64,000 bases of DNA from Bacteroidales bacterium (GCA_017477245.1 JAFUWY010000037.1:62001-126000), one strand, 5' to 3'. Shown: positions 26,207 through 35,436, counted from the first letter of the stretch. Notes: generated by a model not told the origin, from the sequence alone. Program-made: numbers and translations.

Positions 26207-26239
26207 AAAAACTGGTGGTCCCGGCGCGGGGACCACCAG
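26207..26239 (-). terminator. Terminator between symporter and porin genes
   Basis: Perfect 11-bp stem CTGGTGGTCCC (26229-26239, minus strand) / GGGACCACCAG (26212-26222), 6-nt loop, then T5 CG TTT on the minus strand. It follows the symporter stop by about 15 bp and precedes the porin ATG by about 25 bp. Confidence 0.75.
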
Positions 26240-26254
26240 ATAAACTGCAGGATG

Positions 26255-27709
26255 CTACGCCGCCGGGAACGGGAAGATAGCGGTCAGCAGGAAATAACCG
26301 AGCACGAAACCGATCGCGCCGATGATGATGCCGACCTTGGACATGTCCTTGGTCTGGACGAGGCCGGTGGAGGCGGCGATGGCATTCGGCGGGGTGGAAA
26401 TCGGCAGGAGCATGGCAATGGAGGCGCAGACCGCGATGAACGGGATCATGGCGTTCATGCCGCCGAGGGCCATGAACTGGGCGTTGTTGGCTGCGGTCGG
26501 GTCGGACATCGCCGTGCCCACGACCACGAGGATCGGGACCAGCAGGGCGGCCGTCGCGGAGTTGCTGATGAAGTTGGAGAGCAGGTAGCAGATCAGGCCG
26601 GCGATGATCATCACGACGACGACGTTCATGGTGCTGAACGGGATGGCGTTGATCAGCGTGGCGGCGAGTCCGGTCTTGTTCAGGCCCGTACCCAGGGCGA
26701 AGCCACCGGCGACGAGCCAGAGGACGCTCCAGTTGATCTCCTTGATGTCGGACTTCTCGAAGACGCCCGTAGCGGTGTAGACCGCCAGCGGGATGAGGGC
26801 CACGACGTTGGAATTGATGCCCGTGAGGGATTCGGTGACCCACAGCAGGATGGTCACGAAGAAGGTGATCCAGGCCACGTAGTCCTTCCAGGTCTTCTGG
26901 CGCTGCTTGACCTCGATCTTGAGCTCGATCCTGTCGCTCTTGAAGGGGAAGAACACCTGCAGGAGCACCCAGGCGATGGCGATCATGACGATCACGTAAG
27001 GGACCATGCGGGTCATCCAGGTCACGAAGCTGATCTGGTAGCCGGCGTTCTCCAGGGCGCCGAGGGCGATGGCGTTCGGCGGGGTGCCGATCGGCGTGCC
27101 GATGCCGCCGAGGTTGGCGGACACGGGGATGGCGAGCGCCAGGCCGACCTTGCCGGTCTCATCCTCCGGAAGGGACTTGAGCACCGGGGCCAGGAAGGCG
27201 AGCATCATCGCGGCCGTGGCCGTGTTGCTCATGAACATCGAGAAGAGGGCGATCACGATCAGGAAGCCCAGCAGGACCATTTTCGGCTTCTTGCCGAAGA
27301 TGCCCAGCAGGACCTTGGCGATCGCCGCGTCCATGCCGTATTTCGAGGCGATGATGGCCAGCACGAAGCCGCCGAGGAACAGCATCACCACCGGATCCGC
27401 GAAGGAGGCCATGATGCTCTTGTAGTCCACGAGGGTGCCGTATTCGGGCTTGCAGAAGAAACCCAGGCCCTTGTCGGAAACGCTCAGGAGCATCACCACG
27501 ATCACCAGCAGGGAGGTGGTCCAGTTCGGGATGACTTCGAACATCCACATCAGGGCAGCGAACACGAAGATGGCGATCATGCGCTGCTGGACGACGGTCA
27601 GGCCCGCGATGCCGAACGCATCGACGGGCAGGGCCCACAGAAGGATTGTGATGATCAGCACGATGGGCAGAAGCACACAATACTTGACAGAAAACTTGCT
27701 GTTGGACAT
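26255..27709 (-). CDS. SLC13/DASS-family sodium-coupled anion symporter
   Basis: Inner-membrane importer, typically of succinate, malate, citrate or sulfate with sodium. 484 residues, about 11-12 helices in two inverted repeats. Each repeat has the Ser-Asn-Thr type motif (FMSNTATAAMM near residue 160; SNSATAALLVP near 390) and a TPPNAIA segment. The conserved region GTPIGTPPNAIALG supports the DASS assignment. It has a strong promoter of its own. The neighbouring porin suggests uptake of a di- or tricarboxylate; exact substrate is open. Confidence 0.94.
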   Translation of the reverse strand: MSNSKFSVKYCVLLPIVLIITILLWALPVDAFGIAGLTVVQQRMIAIFVFAALMWMFEVIPNWTTSLLVIVVMLLSVSDKGLGFFCKPEYGTLVDYKSIMASFADPVVMLFLGGFVLAIIASKYGMDAAIAKVLLGIFGKKPKMVLLGFLIVIALFSMFMSNTATAAMMLAFLAPVLKSLPEDETGKVGLALAIPVSANLGGIGTPIGTPPNAIALGALENAGYQISFVTWMTRMVPYVIVMIAIAWVLLQVFFPFKSDRIELKIEVKQRQKTWKDYVAWITFFVTILLWVTESLTGINSNVVALIPLAVYTATGVFEKSDIKEINWSVLWLVAGGFALGTGLNKTGLAATLINAIPFSTMNVVVVMIIAGLICYLLSNFISNSATAALLVPILVVVGTAMSDPTAANNAQFMALGGMNAMIPFIAVCASIAMLLPISTPPNAIAASTGLVQTKDMSKVGIIIGAIGFVLGYFLLTAIFPFPAA

Positions 27710-27747
27710 AATATGTTTGTTTCTTTCCTAATCTTGAAAAAGCGGCG

Positions 27748-27779
27748 CAAATTTAGGCATTATTATAGATAAAAGCAAA
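27748..27779 (-). promoter_or_regulatory. Promoter of the SLC13 symporter gene
   Basis: Minus strand: -33 TTTG (27776-27779), 20-bp spacer, -7 TAAATTTG (27748-27755). This is the best consensus match in the window; the leader is about 30 nt. Confidence 0.8.
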
Positions 27780-27787
27780 GGAATGAA

Positions 27788-27881
27788 CCGGATAAAAAGA
27801 AGCCGCGGCACCGGGATTCCCGCCGTTCCTGTCCGGCCGGGAGCCGCTGCCGCGCTCTAAAACACACTAACTTTTATCCGG
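27788..27881. repeat. Long inverted repeat between divergent genes
   Basis: Outer arms CCGGATAAAA (27788-27797) and TTTTATCCGG (27872-27881) are perfect; inner arms CGCGGCA (27804-27810) and TGCCGCG (27848-27854) also pair. The 94-bp structure sits between the outward-facing SLC13 and peptidase promoters. It could be a regulatory structure or a mobile palindromic element. Confidence 0.55.
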
Positions 27882-27929
27882 ATGCAAAATTACGGCATTC
27901 CGGAATAAATAAAAATCCCCATTTATGGT

Positions 27930-27937
27930 TATTTTTG
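27930..27937 (+). promoter_or_regulatory. -7 box before the M3 peptidase gene
   Basis: TATTTTTG, matching TAnnTTTG, ends 4 bp before the ATG, predicting a leaderless or nearly leaderless mRNA. The -33 region is AT-rich without a clear TTTG. Confidence 0.5.
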
Positions 27938-27941
27938 CATT

Positions 27942-30005
27942 ATGGACAATCCTTTACTGACTCCTTCCGGGCTTCCCTTCGGGGCTCCGCGCTTCGACGA
28001 GATCCGCCTGGAGCACTATCTGCCGGCCTTCCGGGCCGCCATCGCCGAAGGCAAGGCGGAGGTGGACGCCATCACCGCCAACCCCGACGCGCCGACCTTC
28101 GCCAATACCGTCGAGGCCCTGGAATTCGCCGGCGCCGCGCTGGAGCGCGTGAGCGGCCTGTTCTTCAACCTGCTCGAGGCCGAGAGCGACGACGCGATGC
28201 AGCAGGTCGCGGAGGAGGTCTCTCCCCTGCTGACCGACTACGAGATGTACGTCAGCCTCAACGCGGAGCTTTTCGCCCGCGTGAAGGCCGTCCACGACGG
28301 GGGCGCCGGTCCGGACCTCGCCCCGGACCAGCGCAAGCTGCTCGAGGAATGCTACAAGGGGTTCGTGCGCAGCGGCGCGCTGCTCTCCGCGGAAGACAAG
28401 CGGAAGTACGCCGCGATGGAGGAAGAGTTGTCCCTGCTGGAGCTCCGCTACGGCAAGAACGCCCTCGACGCCACCAACGCCTTCTGCCTGGCGCTGACGG
28501 ACGAGGCGGACCTGGAAGGCCTGCCGCAGTATGTGCGGGACCTGGGCGCCCAGACCGCCCGCGAGAAGGGCCGGGAGGGCTGGGTCTTCGACCTCTCCCA
28601 TCCCAGCTACGTCCCCTTCCTGCAGTTCAGCGCCCGCGCCGACCTGCGCGAGCGCATGTGGCGCGCCTACAACGCCCGCGCCCTGGGCGGACCGTCCGAC
28701 AACACGGGCGTCTGCGTGCAGATCGCGGACCTGCGGCTCCGCATCGCCCGGCTGCTCGGCTATCCCAGCTGGGCGGACTACCAGCTCGAGGACCGGATGG
28801 CCCGGGACATCCCCGCCGTGCGCGCCCTGCTGGACCGCCTGATGGCCCCGTCGCTGCCCGCCGCCCGGCGGGAGGTCGCCGACCTGCTCGCGTACGCCCG
28901 GGAGCACGGCTACGGCGAGCCGCAGATGCAGCCCTGGGACTTCGCCTGGTGGTCCGAGCGCTACCGCGCGGAGCATTTCGACCTGCGCGAGGAGGAACTC
29001 AAGCCCTATTTCCGCCTGGAAGACTGCATCGGGGCCGTGTTCGGCCTGGCCACACGCCTGTACGGCATCCGCTTCGAGCCGCGCACGGACCTGCCGGTCT
29101 ACCATCCGGACGTGCGCGTCTACGACGTGCAGGATGCCGGCGGCAGGCACCTGGCCCTGTTCTACGCCGACTTCTTCCCCCGCCCCGGCAAGCGCGGCGG
29201 CGCCTGGATGACCAATTTCCGCGAACTCTCCGCGCCCGGCGGCGTCGAGGAGCGCCCGCTGGTCAGCATCGTGACCAATTTCACCAAACCCGGTCCCGGC
29301 ACACCCTCGCTGCTGACCCACGACGAGCTCACCACCTTCCTGCACGAGTTCGGCCACGCCCTGCACGGCATGCTCGCCGAGGGGCGGTACCCTTCGATGA
29401 CGGGCACCAACGTGGCCCGCGACTTCGTCGAACTCCCCTCCCAGCTCATGGAGAACTGGGCCTTCGAGCCTGCCTGGCTGCACACCTTCGCCCGCCACTG
29501 GCAGACCGGGGCGCCGATTCCGGACAGCCTGGTGGCGCGGCTGGTCGCGGCCCGCAACTACCACGCGGCCTACTTCCAGGTGCGCCAGCTCCGCTTCGGC
29601 CTGCTGGACCTGGCATGGCACACGCGGCGCGAGGAGATTCGCCGGTCGGAGCCGGCGAATGACGGAAGCGCGGCCCGGACCGCCGTGGCGCTGGAGCAGG
29701 CGGCCCTGAAGGACTGCACCGTGCTCCCCGAAATCCCGGGGACCTGCATCTCCACGGCCTTCGGCCACATCTTCTCCGGCGGCTACTCGGCCGGATACTA
29801 CTCCTACAAATGGGCCGAGGTGCTCGAAGCCGACGCCTTCGCGCGCTTCCGCGAGGAAGGCATCTTCAGCACGCAGGTCGCCGCCTCCTTCCGCGAGAAC
29901 ATCCTCGCGAAGGGCGGCAGCGAGGACGAAGCCGTCCTCTACCGCCGCTTCCGCGGCCATGACCCCGACCCCGACGCACTTCTCAGGAAACTAGAAATCA
30001 TATAG
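27942..30005 (+). CDS. dcp: M3-family oligopeptidase (peptidyl-dipeptidase type)
   Basis: Zinc peptidase degrading oligopeptides, probably cytosolic as there is no signal peptide. 687 residues, the usual length. The zinc motif FLHEFGHALHG lies near residue 470, with the third ligand in DFVELPSQLMENW; GTCISTAFGHIFSGGYSAGYYSYKWAEV is a conserved C-terminal region (its core is GHIFSGGYSAGYYSYKW). Near residues 564-575 there is an extra EIRRSEPANDG encoded by a palindromic repeat. It opens a three-gene transcript with pncB (2-bp gap) and the GH fusion. Dcp versus oligopeptidase A cannot be settled by eye. Confidence 0.93.
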   Translation: MDNPLLTPSGLPFGAPRFDEIRLEHYLPAFRAAIAEGKAEVDAITANPDAPTFANTVEALEFAGAALERVSGLFFNLLEAESDDAMQQVAEEVSPLLTDYEMYVSLNAELFARVKAVHDGGAGPDLAPDQRKLLEECYKGFVRSGALLSAEDKRKYAAMEEELSLLELRYGKNALDATNAFCLALTDEADLEGLPQYVRDLGAQTAREKGREGWVFDLSHPSYVPFLQFSARADLRERMWRAYNARALGGPSDNTGVCVQIADLRLRIARLLGYPSWADYQLEDRMARDIPAVRALLDRLMAPSLPAARREVADLLAYAREHGYGEPQMQPWDFAWWSERYRAEHFDLREEELKPYFRLEDCIGAVFGLATRLYGIRFEPRTDLPVYHPDVRVYDVQDAGGRHLALFYADFFPRPGKRGGAWMTNFRELSAPGGVEERPLVSIVTNFTKPGPGTPSLLTHDELTTFLHEFGHALHGMLAEGRYPSMTGTNVARDFVELPSQLMENWAFEPAWLHTFARHWQTGAPIPDSLVARLVAARNYHAAYFQVRQLRFGLLDLAWHTRREEIRRSEPANDGSAARTAVALEQAALKDCTVLPEIPGTCISTAFGHIFSGGYSAGYYSYKWAEVLEADAFARFREEGIFSTQVAASFRENILAKGGSEDEAVLYRRFRGHDPDPDALLRKLEII
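29633..29665. repeat. REP-like palindrome inside the M3 peptidase gene
   Basis: ATTCGCCGG (29637-29645), loop TCGGAG, CCGGCGAAT (29652-29660), followed by GACGG. It shares the GGAGATTC start and GAATGACGG tail with the repeats at 15.3 and 23.8 kb, with a GC-for-C change compensated on both arms. It is read in frame. Confidence 0.7.
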
Positions 30006-30007
30006 AT

Positions 30008-31210
30008 ATGAAACCCATCATCACCCACTTCACCGACAACGACCTCTACACGTTCACCTGCCAGTACTACATCCTGGAGACCTACCCGCGCGCCGAAGTC
30101 GAGTATACCTTCTTCGACCGCAACCACACGAAGTACCCGGCCGGCTTCGCCGCCCTGCTCCGCGAACAGATCGACCACATGGCCGAGGTCACCATCACCG
30201 ACGCCGAGGTCGAATTCATGAAGCGCAAGTGCGTCTTCCTCCCCCTGTGGTACTTCACCTACCTGCGCGGCTACCGCTTCCGCCCGTCGGAAGTCACGAT
30301 CCGCCAGGACGAGGAAGGCTACCTCGACATCAAGGTCCGCGGCAAGTGGTTCTCCGCCATCATGTGGGAGATGCCCATCCTGTCCTGCATCTCCGAACTG
30401 ATGCACGGCCTGCGGGGCGACTTCGAGCGCTACGACCCCGTGGCCGAGGAGGCCAAGGCCCGCGCCAAGACCGAGCGCATCTTCGGCTCCGGCCTCGTGC
30501 TCGGCGACATGGGCACACGCCGCCGCTTCAGCTTCGACCACCACGAGATGGTCGTGCGCGTGATGAAGGAGGTGGCCGACTCGCGCCAGTGGCCCGGCCG
30601 CTTCACCGGCACCTCCAACGTCTGGTTCGCGATGAAATACGACTGCGTCCCGCTGGGCACGATGTCCCACCAGCTCATCAGCTTCGAGGAGAACGTCAGC
30701 GGCGTGTTCGAGTGCAACTTCAACGTCATGAAGAAGTTCAGCGATGTCTACGACGGCGACAACGGTATCTACCTCTACGACTGCTTCGGTGACGAGGTCT
30801 TCTTCTCCAACCTCTCCAAGCGGATGGCCATGATGTACAAGGGCCTGCGCGTGGACAGCGGCGACGAGTTCGAGCAGACCGAGAAGATCATCGAGAAGTA
30901 CCGCTCGCTGGGCATCGACCCCGCCACCAAGCAGGTATGCTACTCCAACGGCCTGGACATCGACAAGGCCATCGAGATCCACAAGTACGTGGCCGGCCGC
31001 GTGCAGGACTCCTACGGCGTGGGCACGCACCTGACCTGCGACGTGACCGGCGCCGACCCGATGAACATCGTGGTGAAGCTCACCCGCGGGCGCATCACCG
31101 AACTGCGCGAGTGGCACGACTGCGTCAAGCTCTCCTGCAACCTCTCCAAGACCCTCGGCAACCCCGAGAAGTGCAATTACCTGATCTCCCTGCTGAAGAA
31201 ATCCGAATAA
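30008..31210 (+). CDS. pncB: Nicotinate phosphoribosyltransferase
   Basis: Makes nicotinate mononucleotide from nicotinate and PRPP for NAD salvage. 400 residues. Characteristic regions: THFTDNDLYTFTCQYY at the N-terminus, the loop FSFDHHEMVVRVM near residue 180 with the family's phosphorylated-type His, FTGTSNVWFA, GTMSHQLISFEENV, and GLRVDSGDEFEQTEKII with the phosphate site. Tightly spaced between the peptidase and GH genes (gaps of 2 and 4 bp); I see no metabolic reason for the grouping. Confidence 0.95.
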   Translation: MKPIITHFTDNDLYTFTCQYYILETYPRAEVEYTFFDRNHTKYPAGFAALLREQIDHMAEVTITDAEVEFMKRKCVFLPLWYFTYLRGYRFRPSEVTIRQDEEGYLDIKVRGKWFSAIMWEMPILSCISELMHGLRGDFERYDPVAEEAKARAKTERIFGSGLVLGDMGTRRRFSFDHHEMVVRVMKEVADSRQWPGRFTGTSNVWFAMKYDCVPLGTMSHQLISFEENVSGVFECNFNVMKKFSDVYDGDNGIYLYDCFGDEVFFSNLSKRMAMMYKGLRVDSGDEFEQTEKIIEKYRSLGIDPATKQVCYSNGLDIDKAIEIHKYVAGRVQDSYGVGTHLTCDVTGADPMNIVVKLTRGRITELREWHDCVKLSCNLSKTLGNPEKCNYLISLLKKSE

Positions 31211-31214
31211 CCCC

Positions 31215-34031
31215 ATGAAGCGACTCCTCCTTGCCGCGCTCGCGGCCGCCGGCCTGCTGGCCACCACCCGCGCCCAGGAAGCGTACGATGTCCCGATCAC
31301 CAGCATCCGCTGCAGCGACCCGTTCATCCTCGCCGACGCCTCCGACCACACCTACTACATGTATTCGAGCGGGGGCGGCGGACGCGTCATGGGACGCGCC
31401 AGCAAGGACCTGCAGAACTGGACCGAACCCTTCACCGTGATGGAGTTCCCGGCCACGCACTGGGCCGGCGACCGCGCCGCCAGCTGGGCGGCCGAGGTCC
31501 ATCGGTACCGTGGGAAGTATTATCTCTTCACCACCTCCCACACCCGGGAGACGATGGTCAGCCTGCCGGGGCGCGGGGACATCCCGCACCGCGCCACGCA
31601 GATCTACGTGGCCGACTCGCCCCGCGGCCCCTTCCGCGATTTCACCGGGAACAAGCCGCACACCCCCTGGGACTGGGCGGCCCTGGACGGCACGCTCTGG
31701 ATCGAGGACGGCGTGCCCTACATGGTCTTCTGCCACGAGTGGCTGCAGACCGTGGACGGCACGATGGAGCTCGTCCGCCTGCCGGACGACCTGGGCGTGC
31801 CGACGGAAGCGCCCGTGACCCTCTTCAAGGCCTCCGACGCCCCCTGGTCCGGCGAGATGCTGGAGCTGGGCGAGAAGACCAACGGGATGGACATCGGCGG
31901 CTACGTCACCGACGGTCCCTGGATCTTCCGCACGCAGACCGGGCGTCTCGGGATGCTCTGGTCCTCCTGGGGCAAGGAGCGCTACGCGATCGGCGTGGCG
32001 TACTCGCAGAGCGGTTCCGTCAAGGGGCCCTGGATCCAGGAGGAGAAGCCCCTGTTCGAGGACAACGGCGGCCACGGCATGCTCTTCCGCACCTTCGACG
32101 GGAAGCTCAAGCTCAGCATGCATTGGGTGGACCCGCGCGACGAGCGGCCGGGACGCCGGCCCGTCATCCGCGACGTGGACGATTCCGGCGACCGCCTGCG
32201 GCTCCTGCCGGAGAAGCAGCCCGTCGTCTTCGACCTCTCCAAGGACCTGACGATGGCCGGGCACAAGGTGGCCCTGCGCGACATCCGCGCGGACTTCCCG
32301 CGCGACTGGAGCGGCTATGAGTACCTCGTGCTCGACATGATGGCTTCCAGCGGCCAGCGCGTGTACCTCGGCGTCAACACCGACGAGGGCTACAACGAGC
32401 TGCGCTTCATCTTCTACGCCCCCGGCGGACGCATCCGCACGGCCATTCCCCTCACCTACTTCCGCGACCTGCCGGCCGGCGCCTTCGACATGGCGGCCAC
32501 CTACAACCACAAGCGCCCGCTGTCCTTCATCAACATCGAGCACGGCACGCGCCATCCGCTCACGGGCGTGGACTCGCTCGGCATCCGGATGCACCGTCCG
32601 GTGGGGGACGAGCAGGTGGTCATCTACGACGCTTACCTGACCGTCGGCGACCCCGGTGACAAATACCTCGACGCGCGCCCGGCCGTGGACGCCCTGGGCC
32701 AGTGGGGCCTCGGCGACTTCGAAGGCAAGGCCCGCAGCGAAGCGCAGCTCCGCGACGAATGGGCGCAGGAGGAAGCCGCCCTCGCCGCCGGGCCGGACCA
32801 GCGCTTCTCCCGCTACGGCGGAGACCTCTCGCGCCGCACCAAGGCCACCGGGTTCTTCCACGTCAGGAAGATCCGCGGGCGCTGGTGGTTCGTGGACCCG
32901 GAGGGGTACCTCTTCCTGTCCATCGGCTCCAACGGCATCAGCCCGGTCATGGGCGGCGGCGGACGCGGCGGCACGGCCCTGAAGGGCCTGTACCCCGGCG
33001 ACACCCCGCCCCGCCTGCCGGAGCGCTTCTCCGGGGAGGATGCCCGCACCCGTGCCAATGAGCTCACGGCCGACCGGATGGACGCCTGGGGGATGAACAC
33101 CATCGGCAACTGGGCCGGCCGGGACCTGATCGCCCTGGGGCGCAAGCCCTTCATGACCATGCTCGGCGGCCTGGGCATCCAGGACGGCATCCTCGGGATG
33201 CCGGACGTGTATGCCGAGGGCTTCGCGCAGCGCATCGACGAGGCGGTGGCCCGATCCACCGCCCCCTACGTGGACAACAAGATGCTGATCGGCTATTTCA
33301 TCGGCAACGAGCCGACCTGGAGCAACGCCGAGATGCGCCTGTGCGACCTGATCCTGCAGGCCGCCCCCGACAAGCCGCTCCGCGTGGCGATGGAGCGCTA
33401 CCTGCGGCAGCATGGCGACACGCGCGACAGCCGCCGGGCCTTCCTCTACGAGACCTACGAGATCTTCCTCTCCACGGTCCAGGCGGCCCTGAAGCGCCAT
33501 GACCCCCACCACCTCAACCTCGGCATCCGCTACGGAGCCGACGTGCCCGCGCCGGAGGTCCTGGCCCTGTCGAAGAAGTATTTCGACGTCTACAGCTTCA
33601 ACCGCTACGGCGTGGAACCCGACCTCGGGGCGATGGACCGCATCTACCAGGCCACCGGCAAGCCGATGATCATCGGTGAGTTCCACTTCGGCGCCACGGA
33701 CCGCGGCCTCGGCGAGTCGCTCGTCCGGACCGTCTCGCAGGAGGAGCGCGCCTCTGCCTACCGGCACTACTGCGAGACCGCCTTCTCCCACAAGGCCCTC
33801 ATCGGCACGGCCTGGTTCACCTGGACCGACCAGCCCTTCTTCGGCCGCGGCGACGGCGAGAACTACAACATCGGCATCATCGACGTCACCGACCGTCCCT
33901 ACCCCTGGATGACGAAGGCCATCCGGGCCGTCTCCGACAACTGCTTCCGCGTCCACGAAGGCAAGCAGCCGCCCTACGCCCGCACCCCGGAGCGCCCCGG
34001 CGGCGAATTCCCCGACATCTGGGAGGAATAG
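31215..34031 (+). CDS. Exported two-domain glycoside hydrolase: GH43-like plus agarase-like TIM barrel
   Basis: 938 residues with a signal peptide (MKRLLLAALAAAGLLATTRAQ). Residues about 25-335 are a five-bladed GH43-type domain: IRCSDPFILADASDHTYY (base Asp), WAAEVHRYRGKYYLFT, and DGPWIFRTQTGRLGMLWSS, where many relatives have EGP, then DNGGHGMLFRTFDGKL. A middle beta-sandwich-like part (about 340-485) resembles a carbohydrate-binding module. From about 545, GFFHVRKIRGRWWFVDPEG starts a clan GH-A-like barrel related to beta-agarases, with acid/base Glu in GYFIGNEPTWSN and nucleophile Glu in MIIGEFHFGA. Substrate unknown. Followed by a terminator. Confidence 0.85.
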   Translation: MKRLLLAALAAAGLLATTRAQEAYDVPITSIRCSDPFILADASDHTYYMYSSGGGGRVMGRASKDLQNWTEPFTVMEFPATHWAGDRAASWAAEVHRYRGKYYLFTTSHTRETMVSLPGRGDIPHRATQIYVADSPRGPFRDFTGNKPHTPWDWAALDGTLWIEDGVPYMVFCHEWLQTVDGTMELVRLPDDLGVPTEAPVTLFKASDAPWSGEMLELGEKTNGMDIGGYVTDGPWIFRTQTGRLGMLWSSWGKERYAIGVAYSQSGSVKGPWIQEEKPLFEDNGGHGMLFRTFDGKLKLSMHWVDPRDERPGRRPVIRDVDDSGDRLRLLPEKQPVVFDLSKDLTMAGHKVALRDIRADFPRDWSGYEYLVLDMMASSGQRVYLGVNTDEGYNELRFIFYAPGGRIRTAIPLTYFRDLPAGAFDMAATYNHKRPLSFINIEHGTRHPLTGVDSLGIRMHRPVGDEQVVIYDAYLTVGDPGDKYLDARPAVDALGQWGLGDFEGKARSEAQLRDEWAQEEAALAAGPDQRFSRYGGDLSRRTKATGFFHVRKIRGRWWFVDPEGYLFLSIGSNGISPVMGGGGRGGTALKGLYPGDTPPRLPERFSGEDARTRANELTADRMDAWGMNTIGNWAGRDLIALGRKPFMTMLGGLGIQDGILGMPDVYAEGFAQRIDEAVARSTAPYVDNKMLIGYFIGNEPTWSNAEMRLCDLILQAAPDKPLRVAMERYLRQHGDTRDSRRAFLYETYEIFLSTVQAALKRHDPHHLNLGIRYGADVPAPEVLALSKKYFDVYSFNRYGVEPDLGAMDRIYQATGKPMIIGEFHFGATDRGLGESLVRTVSQEERASAYRHYCETAFSHKALIGTAWFTWTDQPFFGRGDGENYNIGIIDVTDRPYPWMTKAIRAVSDNCFRVHEGKQPPYARTPERPGGEFPDIWEE

Positions 34032-34040
34032 CAGCATAGC

Positions 34041-34070
34041 AAAGGAGGTCGGCGAAAGCCGACCTCCTTT
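34041..34070. terminator. Bidirectional terminator
   Basis: Perfect 13-bp stem AAAGGAGGTCGGC / GCCGACCTCCTTT around a GAAA tetraloop. It lies between the convergent GH fusion gene and gdhA and ends in short T-runs both ways. Confidence 0.85.
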
Positions 34071-34092
34071 GTATAAACGATTCAGGCGAAGC

Positions 34093-35436
34093 CTAGATCG
34101 TGCCTTGATCCAACATCGCCTGCGCGACCTTCATGAAGCCGGCGATGTTGGCGCCCTTCACGTAGTCCACGGTGCCGTCCGGCTGGGTGCCGAACTTGAC
34201 GCACTGCTCGTGGATGCTCTTCATGATGAAGTGCAGCTTCTCGTCGACCTCCTTGCCGCTCCAGCTGATGTGCTCGGCGTTCTGGGTCATCTCCAGGCCG
34301 GAAGTGGCCACGCCGCCGGCGTTTACCGCCTTGCCCGGGGCGAACAGGATGCCGTTGTGCTGGAAGAAGTGGATGGCGCCCGGCTGGCAGCCCATGTTGG
34401 ACACCTCGCAGCAGCACCAGCAGCCATTCTCCTTCAGCTGCTTCGCATCCTCCTCGGCGAGCTCGTTCTGGAAGGCGCACGGCAGGGCGATGTCGCACTT
34501 GACGCTCCAGGCCTTCTTGCCGGGGGTGAAGACGGCCTGGCCCGGGAAACGGGTGGCCATGTCCTCCACGCGGTCGCGGTTGGAGGCGCGCATGACGAGC
34601 ATGTAGTCGATCATCTCCCTGGTGATGCCGTCCGGGATCTCGCAGACACCGTCCGGACCGGAGATCGCTACGACCTTGGCGCCGAGCTCGAGGGCCTTGA
34701 TGCAGGCGCCCCAGGCCACGTTGCCGAAGCCCGAGACCGCGACCTTGCAGCCCTTGATGTCCTTGCCGGCATGGTGCAGCAGGTTCTGGGTGAAATAGAG
34801 CGCGCCGAAGCCCGTGGCCTCCGGGCGGAGGATCGAGCCGCCCCAGGTCGCACCCTTGCCGGTCAGCACGCCCGTATTGTACTCGCGGGCGAGCTTCTTG
34901 TACATGCCGTAGAGGTAGCCGATCTCCCGGCCGCCCACGCCCACGTCGCCGGCCGGGATGTCCTGGTCGGGACCGATGCACTGCCAGAGCTCGAGCATGA
35001 ACGCCTGGCAGAAGCGCATGATCTCCTCGTCGGTCTTGCCCTTGGGGTCGAAATCGCTGCCGCCCTTGGCGCCGCCCATCGGGAGCGTGGTGAGGGCGTT
35101 CTTGAAGGTCTGCTCGAAGCCGAGGAACTTCAGCATCGAGGGGGTCACGGCGCGGTGGAAGCGCAGGCCGCCCTTATAGGGGCCGATGGCGCTGTTGAAC
35201 TGGATGCGGTATCCGGTATTGGTCTGGACCTCTCCCTTGTCGTCCACCCAGGTCACCCGGAACGTAAAGATGCGGTCCGGCTCGACCATCCGCTCGACGA
35301 TCTTCGCCTTTTCGAATTCGGGATGCTGGTTGTAGACCTCCTCGATGGACTCGAGGACCTCCTGTACCGCCTGGAGATATTCGCTCTCGCCGGGGTACTT
35401 GGCCTGGAGACGGGCCATGATGTCTTTCGTCTTCAT
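34093..35436 (-). CDS. gdhA: Glutamate dehydrogenase, hexameric NADP type
   Basis: Interconverts 2-oxoglutarate plus ammonia and glutamate. 447 residues, the size of hexameric class I enzymes. Motifs: GPYKGGLRFHRAVTPSMLKFL with the substrate Lys, LPMGGAKGGSDFDPKGK with the catalytic Lys, and a Rossmann region VAVSGFGNVAWGA. PAGDVGVGGREIGYLYG is also conserved. A run of three Cys (WCCCE) near residue 355 is a little unusual. It lies 32 bp after korB in the same direction, and 2-oxoglutarate is shared by both enzymes. Confidence 0.97.
   Translation of the reverse strand: MKTKDIMARLQAKYPGESEYLQAVQEVLESIEEVYNQHPEFEKAKIVERMVEPDRIFTFRVTWVDDKGEVQTNTGYRIQFNSAIGPYKGGLRFHRAVTPSMLKFLGFEQTFKNALTTLPMGGAKGGSDFDPKGKTDEEIMRFCQAFMLELWQCIGPDQDIPAGDVGVGGREIGYLYGMYKKLAREYNTGVLTGKGATWGGSILRPEATGFGALYFTQNLLHHAGKDIKGCKVAVSGFGNVAWGACIKALELGAKVVAISGPDGVCEIPDGITREMIDYMLVMRASNRDRVEDMATRFPGQAVFTPGKKAWSVKCDIALPCAFQNELAEEDAKQLKENGCWCCCEVSNMGCQPGAIHFFQHNGILFAPGKAVNAGGVATSGLEMTQNAEHISWSGKEVDEKLHFIMKSIHEQCVKFGTQPDGTVDYVKGANIAGFMKVAQAMLDQGTI

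Noticed and set aside
31125-34037. 970-codon minus-strand frame opposite the GH fusion
   Set aside because: Antisense shadow of a gene with signal peptide and catalytic motifs; no recognisable domain.
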